A stretch of DNA of 64,000 nt from Microbacterium aurum (lineage in GTDB: Bacteria > Actinomycetota > Actinomycetes > Actinomycetales > Microbacteriaceae): the NCBI RefSeq assembly GCF_016907815.1, contig NZ_JAFBCQ010000001.1, forward strand, positions 2,232,001 to 2,296,000, read 5' to 3'. Both the position numbers and the translations under genes were made by a program. Numbering within the stretch: position 1 is the stretch's first letter; each line of letters opens with the position of its first letter. The notes under the pieces were generated by a model. That model was not told where the DNA came from, ran no database searches, and was given only the letters and a program-made list of their open reading frames with translations. This document shows, piece after piece, positions 57,131-64,000 of the stretch.

Positions 57131-58399
57131 ATGGCTCGAATCGGTGAGAGCGCCGACCTGTTCAAGTGCTCCTTCTGCGGCAAGAGCCAGAAGCAGGTGC
57201 AGCAGCTCATCGCCGGCCCCGGCGTCTACATCTGCGATGAGTGCGTCGAGCTGTGCAACGAGATCATCGAAGAGCGCATGGCCGAGTCCGGCGACGGCGT
57301 CGTGGCCGACTTCGACCTCCCCAAGCCCCGCGAGATCTACGCGTTCCTCGAGGAGTACGTGGTGGGGCAGGATGCCGCCAAGAAGGCGCTCTCGGTCGCC
57401 GTCTACAACCACTACAAGCGCGTCCGCGCCCACGGCACCCTGCAGAGCGCTGAGCAGCGCGCCGACGAGGTCGAGATCGCCAAGAGCAACATCCTGCTGC
57501 TCGGCCCGACCGGCTGCGGCAAGACCTATCTCGCGCAGACGCTCGCCAAGCGCCTGAACGTCCCGTTCGCGGTCGCCGACGCCACCGCCCTCACCGAGGC
57601 CGGGTACGTGGGCGAGGACGTCGAGAACATCCTGCTCAAGCTCCTGCAGGCCGCCGACTTCGACGTCAAGCGCGCCGAGACGGGCATCATCTACATCGAC
57701 GAGGTCGACAAGATCGCCCGCAAGGCCGAGAACCCGTCGATCACCCGTGACGTGTCGGGCGAGGGCGTGCAGCAGGCGCTGCTGAAGATCCTCGAGGGCA
57801 CGGTCGCCTCGGTCCCGCCGCAGGGCGGCCGCAAGCATCCCCACCAGGAATTCATCCAGATCGACACGACGAACGTGCTCTTCATCGTCGCGGGCGCTTT
57901 CGCGGGTCTCGAGGACATCATCTCTTCGCGCGTGGGCAAGCATGGCGTCGGTTTCGGCGCCCCGCTGCAGGAGAAGGGCAAGGAGCTCGACCTCTTCAGC
58001 GAGGTGCGCCCCGAGGACCTCCACAAGTTCGGTCTCATCCCGGAGTTCATCGGCCGTCTGCCGGTCGTCACCTCGGTCGCGCCGCTCGATCAGGAAGCGC
58101 TCATCGAGATCCTGACCGGTCCGAAGAACGCGTTCGTGAAGCAGTATCAGCGCATGTTCGAGCTCGACGGCGCCGAGCTGGAGTTCGAGGACGAGGCGCT
58201 GCGCGCCGTCGCCGATCTGGCCGTAGCCCGCAAGACCGGCGCCCGCGGTCTCCGCGCGATCCTCGAGGATGTGCTCGGCCCGATCATGTTCGATATCCCG
58301 TCGACCGACGATGTCGCGAAGGTCATCGTGACGCGCGCGTCGGTGACGGAGGGCGCGCCGCCCACCCTCGTGCTGGAGCGCAAGCGCAAGAGCGCCTGA
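57131..58399 (+). CDS. clpX: ClpX unfoldase subunit
   Basis: The product is 422 aa. The N-terminal zinc finger has Cys13, Cys16, Cys35 and Cys38. The AAA+ core shows Walker A GPTGCGKT, pore loop GYVGEDV and Walker [11 protein letters not shown], plus the sensor II region GARGLR near the C-terminus. The IGF-type ClpP-binding loop is represented by [10 protein letters not shown]. It unfolds tagged proteins for ClpP1P2. GAAGGAGG lies before the ATG. Confidence 0.98.
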   Translation: MARIGESADLFKCSFCGKSQKQVQQLIAGPGVYICDECVELCNEIIEERMAESGDGVVADFDLPKPREIYAFLEEYVVGQDAAKKALSVAVYNHYKRVRAHGTLQSAEQRADEVEIAKSNILLLGPTGCGKTYLAQTLAKRLNVPFAVADATALTEAGYVGEDVENILLKLLQAADFDVKRAETGIIYIDEVDKIARKAENPSITRDVSGEGVQQALLKILEGTVASVPPQGGRKHPHQEFIQIDTTNVLFIVAGAFAGLEDIISSRVGKHGVGFGAPLQEKGKELDLFSEVRPEDLHKFGLIPEFIGRLPVVTSVAPLDQEALIEILTGPKNAFVKQYQRMFELDGAELEFEDEALRAVADLAVARKTGARGLRAILEDVLGPIMFDIPSTDDVAKVIVTRASVTEGAPPTLVLERKRKSA

Positions 58400-58419
58400 G
58401 GCGTGTGGGCGCCGGTTCG

Positions 58420-58425
58420 TAGGAT
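58420..58425 (+). promoter_or_regulatory. -10 box TAGGAT for DHFR-like gene
   Basis: TAGGAT, six bases (GCCGGC), then ATG 58432: leaderless configuration. Confidence 0.6.
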
Positions 58426-58431
58426 GCCGGC

Positions 58432-58998
58432 ATGAACCGATTCCTCTTCGACACCGCCACGACCCTCAACGGCTGGATCGCCGACGAGCAGAACTCGCTC
58501 GATTGGCTGTTCGCCGTGGAAGGCGGCGCCGAGCCCGACGCCTCACTCGTGCCGCAGAACGCGACGGTGCTCGTGGAGGGCGCCACGACGTACCAGTGGG
58601 TCCTCGAGCACGAGGACATCCTCGCGCACCCCGAGAAGTGGCGGAACTTCCACGGCGATCGGCCGACGTTCGTGTTCACGACGCGTGCGTTGCCCGTCCC
58701 GGAGGGCGCGGATGTCCGGTTCGTGTCCGGCGCGGTCACCGACGCCCTCCCCGCCATCCGGTCAGCCGCCGGAGACGGCGACGTGTGGATCGTCGGCGGG
58801 GGAGAGCTCGCCGGCCAGTTCCTCGATGCCGGCGCGCTCGACGAGATCGCCGTCTCGATCGCGCCGGTTCTGCTGAACGGGGGAGCACCGCTCCTGCCGC
58901 GGCGGCTGGAGTCGAACCGGCTGCGTCTGCTGTCGGCATCCGCCGCCGGCCAGTTCGCGCGTCTGTGTTACGAGGTCACGGCAGCCCCTACGCGCTGA
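58432..58998 (+). CDS. Dihydrofolate reductase-family (RibD C-terminal-like) protein
   Basis: The product is 188 aa. It has the RibD_C/DHFR-like fold with the NADPH-binding motifs TTLNGWIADEQN and DVWIVGGGELAGQFLDAG, and a late ISIAPVLLNGG-type segment. These stand-alone proteins are called dihydrofolate reductase family; most are not true FolA, and the pteridine or flavin-like substrate is unknown. A real folA would normally be beside thyA, which is not seen here. It is monocistronic. Confidence 0.85.
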   Translation: MNRFLFDTATTLNGWIADEQNSLDWLFAVEGGAEPDASLVPQNATVLVEGATTYQWVLEHEDILAHPEKWRNFHGDRPTFVFTTRALPVPEGADVRFVSGAVTDALPAIRSAAGDGDVWIVGGGELAGQFLDAGALDEIAVSIAPVLLNGGAPLLPRRLESNRLRLLSASAAGQFARLCYEVTAAPTR

Positions 58999-59022
58999 CC
59001 CATGCTGCTCACCGGACGAGAA

Positions 59023-59072
59023 GTGGGCGCAGATCGTCGCTTCCCGCGCGCGCAGCGACCAGTTGCGCCCAC
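59023..59072. repeat. Large imperfect inverted repeat
   Basis: GTGGGCGCA + GTCGCT at 59023-59041 pairs with AGCGAC + TGCGCCCAC at 59054-59072, separated by a GATC/CAGT internal loop of four bases and a 12-base apical loop. It lies between the two convergent genes and its right arm is the first nine bases of the 38-bp direct repeat. It may terminate either gene. Confidence 0.75.
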
Positions 59073-59101
59073 ATCCTGTCAGGCGTCGAGCCCGCGGCGC
59101 T
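59064..59101. repeat. 38-bp direct repeat, copy 1
   Basis: Identical over 38 bases to 59730-59767. It contains the last seven codons and stop of the methyltransferase plus 15 bases downstream. The bases just outside differ between the two copies. Confidence 0.97.
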
Positions 59102-59708
59102 CACGTGGCCTGGCGTCGAGATGCGCCAGTTCCACGAGAAGCATCTGACGCCATGACTCACTGCGCGTGACGGTGAAGCCGAGGGGGCGCGCGGTCGCGT
59201 CGATGGCCGGCCCCGTCCGGAACGGGTCATGGTTGACGACGAAACCGGCCTCCGGGCTCGGCTGAGGGCCGCCTTCCGCGAAGGTGGCGACAGTGGCGCG
59301 GCCATTCGGTCGCAGCACCCGCGCCCATTCCGCGATCGCTTCCCGCGCATCAGCGAACACGTGGAGTCCCGTGACACACATCACGAGGTCGACGGAGTCG
59401 TCACGGACGGGAAGGCTCTCGGCGCCGCCGCGAGTGAACCGTGCCGTCGGCAGCTGGGTGCGTGCGACCTCGAGCATGGCCGGCGAGACGTCCACGCCCC
59501 TCATCCTCAGCGACGTCTCGGGGTTCGCCGAGGCGAGTGCACGCAGCGCCAGGCCGGTGCCGGTAGCCACATCCAGCACGTCCCACTCTGCATGGGTTGC
59601 CAGCGGCCCGATGAATCGCGCCACCTCCGCCGCCAGAGCACGATGCATGCGATTCTCGTCGTAGTCCGGCGCCATCTCGTCGAACACCGCCACGACGGCA
59701 GCATGCAC
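59079..59708 (-). CDS. Class I SAM-dependent methyltransferase
   Basis: The product is 209 aa from GTG 59708 (CACAAT lies six bases upstream); the open frame continues to a GTG at 59738 inside the downstream repeat. Motif I is VLDVATGTGLALRAL, followed by GVDVSPAMLE and a Methyltransf_11-type late motif EWARVLRPNGRATVATF. The substrate is unknown (UbiE/COQ5-like small molecules are common). The last seven residues, including RRGLDA, are encoded by a sequence identical to the end of the neighbouring peptidase gene, so the C-terminus may have been acquired on insertion. Confidence 0.85.
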   Translation of the reverse strand: MHAAVVAVFDEMAPDYDENRMHRALAAEVARFIGPLATHAEWDVLDVATGTGLALRALASANPETSLRMRGVDVSPAMLEVARTQLPTARFTRGGAESLPVRDDSVDLVMCVTGLHVFADAREAIAEWARVLRPNGRATVATFAEGGPQPSPEAGFVVNHDPFRTGPAIDATARPLGFTVTRSESWRQMLLVELAHLDARPRERRGLDA

Positions 59709-59712
59709 GCCC

Positions 59713-59732
59713 GCATTGTGCAAGATCAATGC
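59713..59732. repeat. Small hairpin GCATTG...CAATGC
   Basis: A 6-bp perfect stem with an 8-base loop between the M3 peptidase stop and the methyltransferase start. It may be the original terminator of the peptidase gene. Confidence 0.45.
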
Positions 59733-59767
59733 GCCCACATCCTGTCAGGCGTCGAGCCCGCGGCGCT
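59730..59767. repeat. 38-bp direct repeat, copy 2
   Basis: Same sequence as 59064-59101, here made of the last seven codons and stop of the M3 peptidase plus 15 bases downstream. Distance between copies is 666 bases start to start. Confidence 0.97.
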
Positions 59768-61802
59768 TCAGCAGCGGAGCGATGTCGGCGTCGCGTCCGC
59801 GGAAGTCGCGGTAGGCCTCGAGCGGATCCTTCGAGCCGCCGACGCCGAGGAGGCGCTGGCGGAACCGGTCGCCGTTCTCGCGGGTGAGGCCGCCGTTCTC
59901 GCGGAACCACTCGACGGCGTCGGCGTCGAGCACCTCGCTCCAGATGTACGAGTAATAGCCGGCGCTGTAGCCTCCCGAGAACACGTGCGCGAAGTAGGTC
60001 GACGAGTATCGCGTCGGCACCGCCGGGTTGTCGAGTCCGATGTCGGCGAGGGCCGCGGCTTCGAAGGCCGCGACGTCGGTGACCTCGGCAGCCGCACGCG
60101 CGTCCAGCGCGTGCCAGGCCTGATCGATCCAGGATGCCGCGAGGTACTCGCTCGTCGCGAAGCCCTGGTTGAACGCCTCCGACGCATGCAGCTTGTCGAC
60201 GACCTCCTGCGGCAGCGGCTCACCCGTCTCGCGATGATGGGCGTACGCGGCGAGGACCTCGGGCCACAGGATCCACATCTCGTTGACCTGGCTGGGGAAC
60301 TCCACGAAGTCGCGGAACACCGCCGTCCCCGCGAAGTGGGGGTAGGTGACGGTCGCGAACAGTCCGTGCAGGGCGTGGCCGAACTCGTGGAACAGCGTCG
60401 TCACCTCGTCGAGGGTGAGCAGAGTCGGCTGTCCGGCCGCGGGCTTCGGGACGTTCAGGTTGTTCACGACGATCGGCAGGGTTCCCCGCAGTCGCGACTG
60501 CGACACGATCGAGTTCATCCACGCGCCGCCGCGCTTCGTGTCGCGTGTGTACAGATCGAGGATGAACAGACCCTGCGGCGATCCGTCGGCATTGTGCACC
60601 TCGAACACGCGCGCGTCGGGGTGGTAAGCCGGCAGGTCCTCCCGCTCGGTGAACGTGATCCCGTAGAGCGCGGTCGCGGCGCGGAAGACGCCGTCCTGCA
60701 GGACGCGCTCCGCCTCGAACCAGGGGCGCAGCGCTGTGCGATCCAGGTCGTACTCCGCCGCGCGAACCTTCTCGGTGTAGAACGCCCAGTCGTGCGCCTC
60801 GAGGGCGAAGGGCTCCGCATCGGCATCCACGATCTGCTGCAGCGCCTCCTGCTCGGCGCGCGCGTTGCGGGCCGCGGGCACGGCGAGCCGGCGCAGCAGC
60901 GCGTGCACGGCCTCCGGTGACCCGGCCGTCTCGTCGCTCGTGACATACGCGGCGTGGCTGTCGTACCCGAGCAGCGCCGCGCGCTCGGCCCGCAGCCGGA
61001 CCATCTCGCGGAGGACCTCGTGGTTGTCGTGCTCGTTTCCGCGAGAACCGCGACTGCGTGAGGCTTCCATCAGCCGTCGTCGGCTCTCGCGATTGGTGAG
61101 ACTCGACAGATACGGATGCCCGGTGAACAGCGTCAGCGTGACGACATAGCGGCCATCCAGCCCTCGATCGGTGGCGTTCTGCGCCGCCGCCGACAGCTCG
61201 CCCTCGGTCAGTCCGTCGAGTTCGGCCGCGTCGTCGAACACGACGGCGAGGTCGTTGGTGTCGGCGAGCAGATTCTTCTCGAAGGTCGTGGTCAGCACCG
61301 AGAGTCGCTGGTTCAGTTCTGTGAGCTGCTGCTTCTGTGCATAGTCGAGCCCGGCGCCGGCGTGCGTCATCTCGCGGAAGTGACGCTCGACGAGATAGCG
61401 CTGCTCGGGCTCGAGCGCGAGATCGTCGAGCCGGTCGTGCAGCGTCTTGACGCGCCCGTAGAGCTGACCGTCGAGCTGCACGGCGTCCTGATGAGCGGCC
61501 ATGAGCGGGGCGAGGGCTTCGTCGATCTCCTGGATCTCCGCCGTCGCGTCCGCCGACGACACCGTGTAGAAGGTGCGCGCGACGCGTCCCAGCAGGTCGC
61601 CGGACCGCTCCAGCGCGACCATCGTGTTCTCGAACGTCGGCATCGAGCGCACCCGGGTGATGTTCTCGATCTCGCGCCGATGCTCCGCGAACGCCGCTTC
61701 GAAGGCCGGCAGATAGTGCTCCGGACGGATCTGCCGGTAGTCGGGCAGGCCGTAGGGGAGCATGCTCTCGAGGAGGAGGGGGTTCGTCGCGGCATCCGTC
61801 AT
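59745..61802 (-). CDS. M3-family oligopeptidase (Dcp-like)
   Basis: The product is 685 aa. It is a cytosolic zinc peptidase cutting short peptides. The metal site is HEFGHALHG with a downstream Glu in the following helix; the length and the N-terminal helical domain fit peptidyl-dipeptidase Dcp or oligopeptidase A. The ATG is six bases after a TAGGGT box. The binding-site array of the divergent regulator gene reaches the -35 region of this promoter, so it may be that regulator's target. Its last 23 bases are in the 38-bp direct repeat. Confidence 0.94.
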   Translation of the reverse strand: MTDAATNPLLLESMLPYGLPDYRQIRPEHYLPAFEAAFAEHRREIENITRVRSMPTFENTMVALERSGDLLGRVARTFYTVSSADATAEIQEIDEALAPLMAAHQDAVQLDGQLYGRVKTLHDRLDDLALEPEQRYLVERHFREMTHAGAGLDYAQKQQLTELNQRLSVLTTTFEKNLLADTNDLAVVFDDAAELDGLTEGELSAAAQNATDRGLDGRYVVTLTLFTGHPYLSSLTNRESRRRLMEASRSRGSRGNEHDNHEVLREMVRLRAERAALLGYDSHAAYVTSDETAGSPEAVHALLRRLAVPAARNARAEQEALQQIVDADAEPFALEAHDWAFYTEKVRAAEYDLDRTALRPWFEAERVLQDGVFRAATALYGITFTEREDLPAYHPDARVFEVHNADGSPQGLFILDLYTRDTKRGGAWMNSIVSQSRLRGTLPIVVNNLNVPKPAAGQPTLLTLDEVTTLFHEFGHALHGLFATVTYPHFAGTAVFRDFVEFPSQVNEMWILWPEVLAAYAHHRETGEPLPQEVVDKLHASEAFNQGFATSEYLAASWIDQAWHALDARAAAEVTDVAAFEAAALADIGLDNPAVPTRYSSTYFAHVFSGGYSAGYYSYIWSEVLDADAVEWFRENGGLTRENGDRFRQRLLGVGGSKDPLEAYRDFRGRDADIAPLLKRRGLDA

Positions 61803-61808
61803 GGAACC

Positions 61809-61814
61809 ACCCTA
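61809..61814 (-). promoter_or_regulatory. -10 box TAGGGT for M3 peptidase
   Basis: Minus-strand TAGGGT, six bases, then the peptidase ATG; leaderless. The -35 position falls at about 61832-61837, at the edge of the TGCAAAG array. Confidence 0.55.
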
Positions 61815-61833
61815 GAGTCCGTCGCGCTGCTCA

Positions 61834-61879
61834 TGCAAAGAACAGTTTGCAAAGGAGTGCGTGCAAAGGTATCTTTGCA
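61834..61879. promoter_or_regulatory. TGCAAAG operator array
   Basis: Two inverted repeats: TGCAAA-6-TTTGCA (61834-61851) and the perfect TGCAAAG-GTAT-CTTTGCA (61862-61879). A further TGCAAAG begins at 61848, overlapping the first repeat. The second repeat contains the -10 box of the regulator gene; the first overlaps the -35 of the divergent peptidase gene. Confidence 0.8.
61870..61875 (+). promoter_or_regulatory. -10 box TATCTT for the winged-helix regulator
   Basis: TATCTT, six bases, then ATG 61882. It is buried in the right-hand operator repeat, so the regulator should repress itself. Confidence 0.55.
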
Positions 61880-61881
61880 TC

Positions 61882-62472
61882 ATGGCCGAACAGCAGATGC
61901 GCGAACTGGACACCGCGGCGCTGCGTGCGCTCGGGCACCCGCTGCGGGTGCGGATCTTCGACATCCTCAGCCGCGAGGGCGCCCAGACCTCGAGCAGCCT
62001 GTCGGAAATGACGGGGGAGTCCAGCGGCTCGACGAGCTACCACCTCCGCATCCTCGCCCGCGCCCACCTCATCGAAGAGGACACCACCCGCGGCAACGCC
62101 CGCGAACGCTGGTGGATGCTGCCGCGGGGACGGGTGCTGGTGGGGAGCGAGGAGACCTCGGCAACCCCCGCGGGGCTCGCCGCCACCCAGTTGGCGCTCA
62201 CCGAGCTCTACCGTCAGCGCGGCGAGTGGTTCCTGCGGACCCTCCAGGAGCGGCTGGCGCGCCCGAGCGAGCAGTGGGATGCGCACCTGACGTTCGCCAA
62301 CCTGTCCCTCACGGTGCCGCAGTACGAGCAGCTCGCTCAGCGACTGCAGGCGATCATCGACGAGGTCGCCGAGGACACCCGCGACCAGGACGACGAAGAG
62401 GCGGTGCGCTACAGCGTCCGCCTCGACATCCTGCCCTCCCAGAATCCTCCGCGCGCGCGAGGTGCCCGCTGA
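61882..62472 (+). CDS. Winged-helix (ArsR-like) transcriptional regulator
   Basis: The product is 196 aa. An N-terminal helix-turn-helix winged domain (LRALGHPLRVRIFDILSREG, SSGSTSYHLRILARAHLIEE) is followed by a helical C-terminal half (about 90-196) that probably mediates dimer formation or ligand binding. Start ATG fits the -10 box exactly. It most likely binds the TGCAAAG array. Its stop overlaps the next small ORF (TGATG), so the two are coupled. The ligand is unknown. Confidence 0.9.
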   Translation: MAEQQMRELDTAALRALGHPLRVRIFDILSREGAQTSSSLSEMTGESSGSTSYHLRILARAHLIEEDTTRGNARERWWMLPRGRVLVGSEETSATPAGLAATQLALTELYRQRGEWFLRTLQERLARPSEQWDAHLTFANLSLTVPQYEQLAQRLQAIIDEVAEDTRDQDDEEAVRYSVRLDILPSQNPPRARGAR

Positions 62473-62672
62473 TGGCCGCCATCGCGACCCCGCCGGTACG
62501 CCTGACGCTCGCGGACCGGGTCGCCCTGCGCATTGCGGTGGCGCTGGAGGTCGGGGTCATCGAGCGCATCGAGCGCCGCCGATTCCGTAACGACTGCCGA
62601 CGTGCCGACGTCGCGGAGACGGCATGGGACCAGTGCGCGATGCGCGCGCACCTTCTCGGCATCCGCCGCTGA
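62472..62672 (+). CDS. Small basic protein coupled to the regulator, 66 aa
   Basis: The ATG overlaps the regulator's stop. The sequence is Arg-rich (about 20%) and helical, with alternating hydrophobics (LTLADRVALRIAVALEVGVI, ERIERRRFRNDCRRAD), no membrane segment and no known domain. Conserved coupling would support a real gene; alone it could be a chance frame, but the start-stop overlap and normal codon usage argue for reality. Confidence 0.6.
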   Translation: MAAIATPPVRLTLADRVALRIAVALEVGVIERIERRRFRNDCRRADVAETAWDQCAMRAHLLGIRR

Positions 62673-62675
62673 GGA

Positions 62676-62924
62676 TCAGCCGAACTCGTCCTCGTCGTCG
62701 TGACGGACGACGACCTCGCCCGAGGCGCTCGCTTCCACGATGACGCCGGTGTCGAGTTCGGCGATCGGCCGCCCCTCGAGGAACGTCAGCGTCCACCGCG
62801 GGCGCGGCTGACCGAGGTCGTCCCGCGGCATCGCCCGGTCGACGGCCGCGATCTGCGGGCGCAGCACGGCCGGTACCGCCGCAGGCGGCTCGTCACCGCT
62901 CGTCCAACGTGTACCGAGCTGCAT
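62676..62924 (-). CDS. Small hypothetical protein, 82 aa
   Basis: The ATG at 62924 begins one base after the valS stop. The sequence is acidic at the end (VVRHDDEDEFG) and has a central RPRWTLTFLEGRPIAELDTG stretch that looks like a folded beta strand pair. No motif is recognisable. It is the last gene of the valS transcript and is convergent with the regulator unit, separated by 3 bases from it. Confidence 0.65.
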   Translation of the reverse strand: MQLGTRWTSGDEPPAAVPAVLRPQIAAVDRAMPRDDLGQPRPRWTLTFLEGRPIAELDTGVIVEASASGEVVVRHDDEDEFG

Positions 62925-62925
62925 G

Positions 62926-64000
62926 TCAGACCTCCTCGGTGGCGAGTTCGACGGCGTCGACGGCGAGAGCGTCGCCGCCACCGATGAGTTCCAGTTCGGC
63001 GATGCGCCCGACGGCCTTGAGGTCACCCTCGGCCGACCGCAGCGCGGCGATCGTCGCGTCGTCGGCGCGCAGCACGAGGCGGGCGACCGGCGTCTTCTGC
63101 GAGGCCTTCGCCTCGGTCTTCGCGCGACGGATGCCGATGAGCGCGGCGGATGCCGCGGCGAGCACCGCCGGGTCACCCGCGATCTCGAGCGGCTCGGGCC
63201 ACGCGGCGGTGTGGATGGACCCGTCCTCGAACCACGACCACGCCTCCTCCGTCGCGAACGCGAGGACAGGGGCGAGCAGACGCAGCAGGGTCGACAGCGC
63301 AAGGCGCAGCGCGAGCGCGGCGGATGCCTGGCCGGCGTCGGTCTGGTTGTACGCACGCTCCTTGACGAGCTCGAGATAGTCGTCGCAGAACGTCCAGAAG
63401 AACGCCTCGGTCACTTCCAGCGCGCGGGCGTGGTCGTAGGAGTCGAATGCCTTCGTGGCGTCACGGACGACCTGATCGAGGGTCGCGAGCATCGCGGCAT
63501 CCAGCGCATGCGTCACTTCGGCACCCTCGGGCACGGGGAACGACAGTACGAACTTCGCGGCGTTGAGCACCTTGATCGCGAGACGCCGACCGATCTTCAC
63601 CTGCGTCGGGTTCTGCGGATCGAAGGCGGCGTCGGCGCCCAGGCGGCTCGATGCGGACCAGTACCGCACCGCGTCGGTGCCGTGCGCCTCGAGGATGTCG
63701 GCGGGCGTGACGACGTTGCCCTTCGACTTCGACATCTTCTTGCGGTCGGGGTCGACGATGAAGCCGCTGATCGCGGCATCCGTCCACGGCGCGCGGCCGT
63801 CTTCGAGAGCCGAGCGCACCATCGTGGAGAACAGCCACGTGCGGATGATGTCCTGCCCCTGGGGGCGCAGGTCGAACGGCGCGACGAGGTTCCACAGCTC
63901 CTCGTCGCGCTGCCAGCCGCCGGCCAGCTGCGGCGTGAGCGACGACGTCGCCCACGTGTCGAAGATGTCCTTCTCACCCTCGAAGCCGCCCGGGACGCCT
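62926..64000 (-). CDS. valS: Valyl-tRNA synthetase, 3' (C-terminal) part
   Basis: About 357 residues are visible, with the 5' end outside the window. The second class I signature KKMSKSKGN, preceded by DTWATSSLTPQ, and the anticodon-binding domain (FDSYDHARALEVTEAFFWTF, LVKERAYNQ) identify ValS. The C-terminal coiled coil of E. coli ValS is missing, as in the shorter actinobacterial/archaeal-type enzyme. It charges tRNA-Val. An 82-aa gene follows after one base. Confidence 0.93.
   Translation of the reverse strand, partial: GVPGGFEGEKDIFDTWATSSLTPQLAGGWQRDEELWNLVAPFDLRPQGQDIIRTWLFSTMVRSALEDGRAPWTDAAISGFIVDPDRKKMSKSKGNVVTPADILEAHGTDAVRYWSASSRLGADAAFDPQNPTQVKIGRRLAIKVLNAAKFVLSFPVPEGAEVTHALDAAMLATLDQVVRDATKAFDSYDHARALEVTEAFFWTFCDDYLELVKERAYNQTDAGQASAALALRLALSTLLRLLAPVLAFATEEAWSWFEDGSIHTAAWPEPLEIAGDPAVLAAASAALIGIRRAKTEAKASQKTPVARLVLRADDATIAALRSAEGDLKAVGRIAELELIGGGDALAVDAVELATEEV

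Noticed and set aside
59064..59767. Insertion sequence or integron cassette
   Set aside because: No transposase or integrase, no terminal inverted repeats and no attC core sequence. Only the direct repeat and an ordinary methyltransferase are supported.

Overview
The window is a contiguous, gene-dense, roughly 70% G+C stretch of an actinobacterial chromosome. Gene content and order (pyrH-frr-cdsA, GlgE-type glycogen genes, gatCAB, tig-clpP1-clpP2-clpX, ClpS with a DUF2017 protein) and protein character point to the family Microbacteriaceae, with Microbacterium or a close relative most likely. It looks like ordinary core chromosome: I see no insertion sequence, integrase, prophage, plasmid gene or CRISPR array. 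No gap between genes exceeds about 230 bases.

Layout. 1-5.3 kb: end of pyrH, frr, cdsA, a DivIVA-repeat protein, a wall lysozyme-like protein, a small Zn-ribbon protein, an alpha/beta hydrolase and an AI-2E-type exporter. 5.4-8.2 kb: a large membrane protein with an internal lipobox, coupled to a thioredoxin-TPR protein. 8.2-14.6 kb, minus strand: glycogen genes glgX, glgE, glgB. 14.6-25.8 kb: cysteine desulfurase and mnmA (tRNA thiolation), ligA, an acyl-CoA ligase, gatCAB (Gln-tRNA amidation) and dinB. 25.8-31.5 kb: a GerW-like protein, an NTPase, the metallopeptidase-clpS-DUF2017 operon, tRNA-His, orn, tRNA-Arg and the divergent yczE/MocR pair. 31.7-36.6 kb: a second SSB, a lipoprotein, ettA and two thioesterases. 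36.6-43.7 kb, minus strand: an FAD dehydrogenase, globin-mscS, and a two-component system next to an ABC exporter. 43.8-53.7 kb: pepN, SulP-ArsR, rpiB, a Nei glycosylase, PaiB-amidohydrolase, Dps and a gamma carbonic anhydrase. 53.7-58.4 kb: tRNA-Gly, tRNA-Pro, tig, clpP1, clpP2, clpX. 58.4-64 kb: a DHFR-like protein, a methyltransferase bracketed by a 38-bp direct repeat, an M3 peptidase, a winged-helix regulator with a striking operator, small genes and the 3' part of valS.

How genes work together. Many genes are translationally coupled by 1-4 base overlaps (cdsA/DivIVA, glgE/glgB, gatA/gatB, metallopeptidase/clpS/DUF2017, mscS/globin, ATPase/permease, kinase/regulator, arsR/sulP, paiB/amidohydrolase). 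Three protein-quality-control blocks occur here: tig-clpP1P2X, clpS, and the peptidases PepN and M3. About 19 genes carry a TAnnnT -10 hexamer exactly 6 or 7 bases before an ATG or GTG, so leaderless transcription appears to be the rule for monocistronic genes here.

The points most worth follow-up are the repeat-bracketed methyltransferase insert (59064-59767), the -10-to-start spacing rule, the TGCAAAG operator array (61834-61879), the ArsR palindrome over its own start codon (48501-48516), the triplicated 21-bp stop-codon repeat after the Nei glycosylase (50147-50209) and the internal-lipobox membrane protein. I found no clearly new multi-gene system such as a defence island or biosynthetic cluster.
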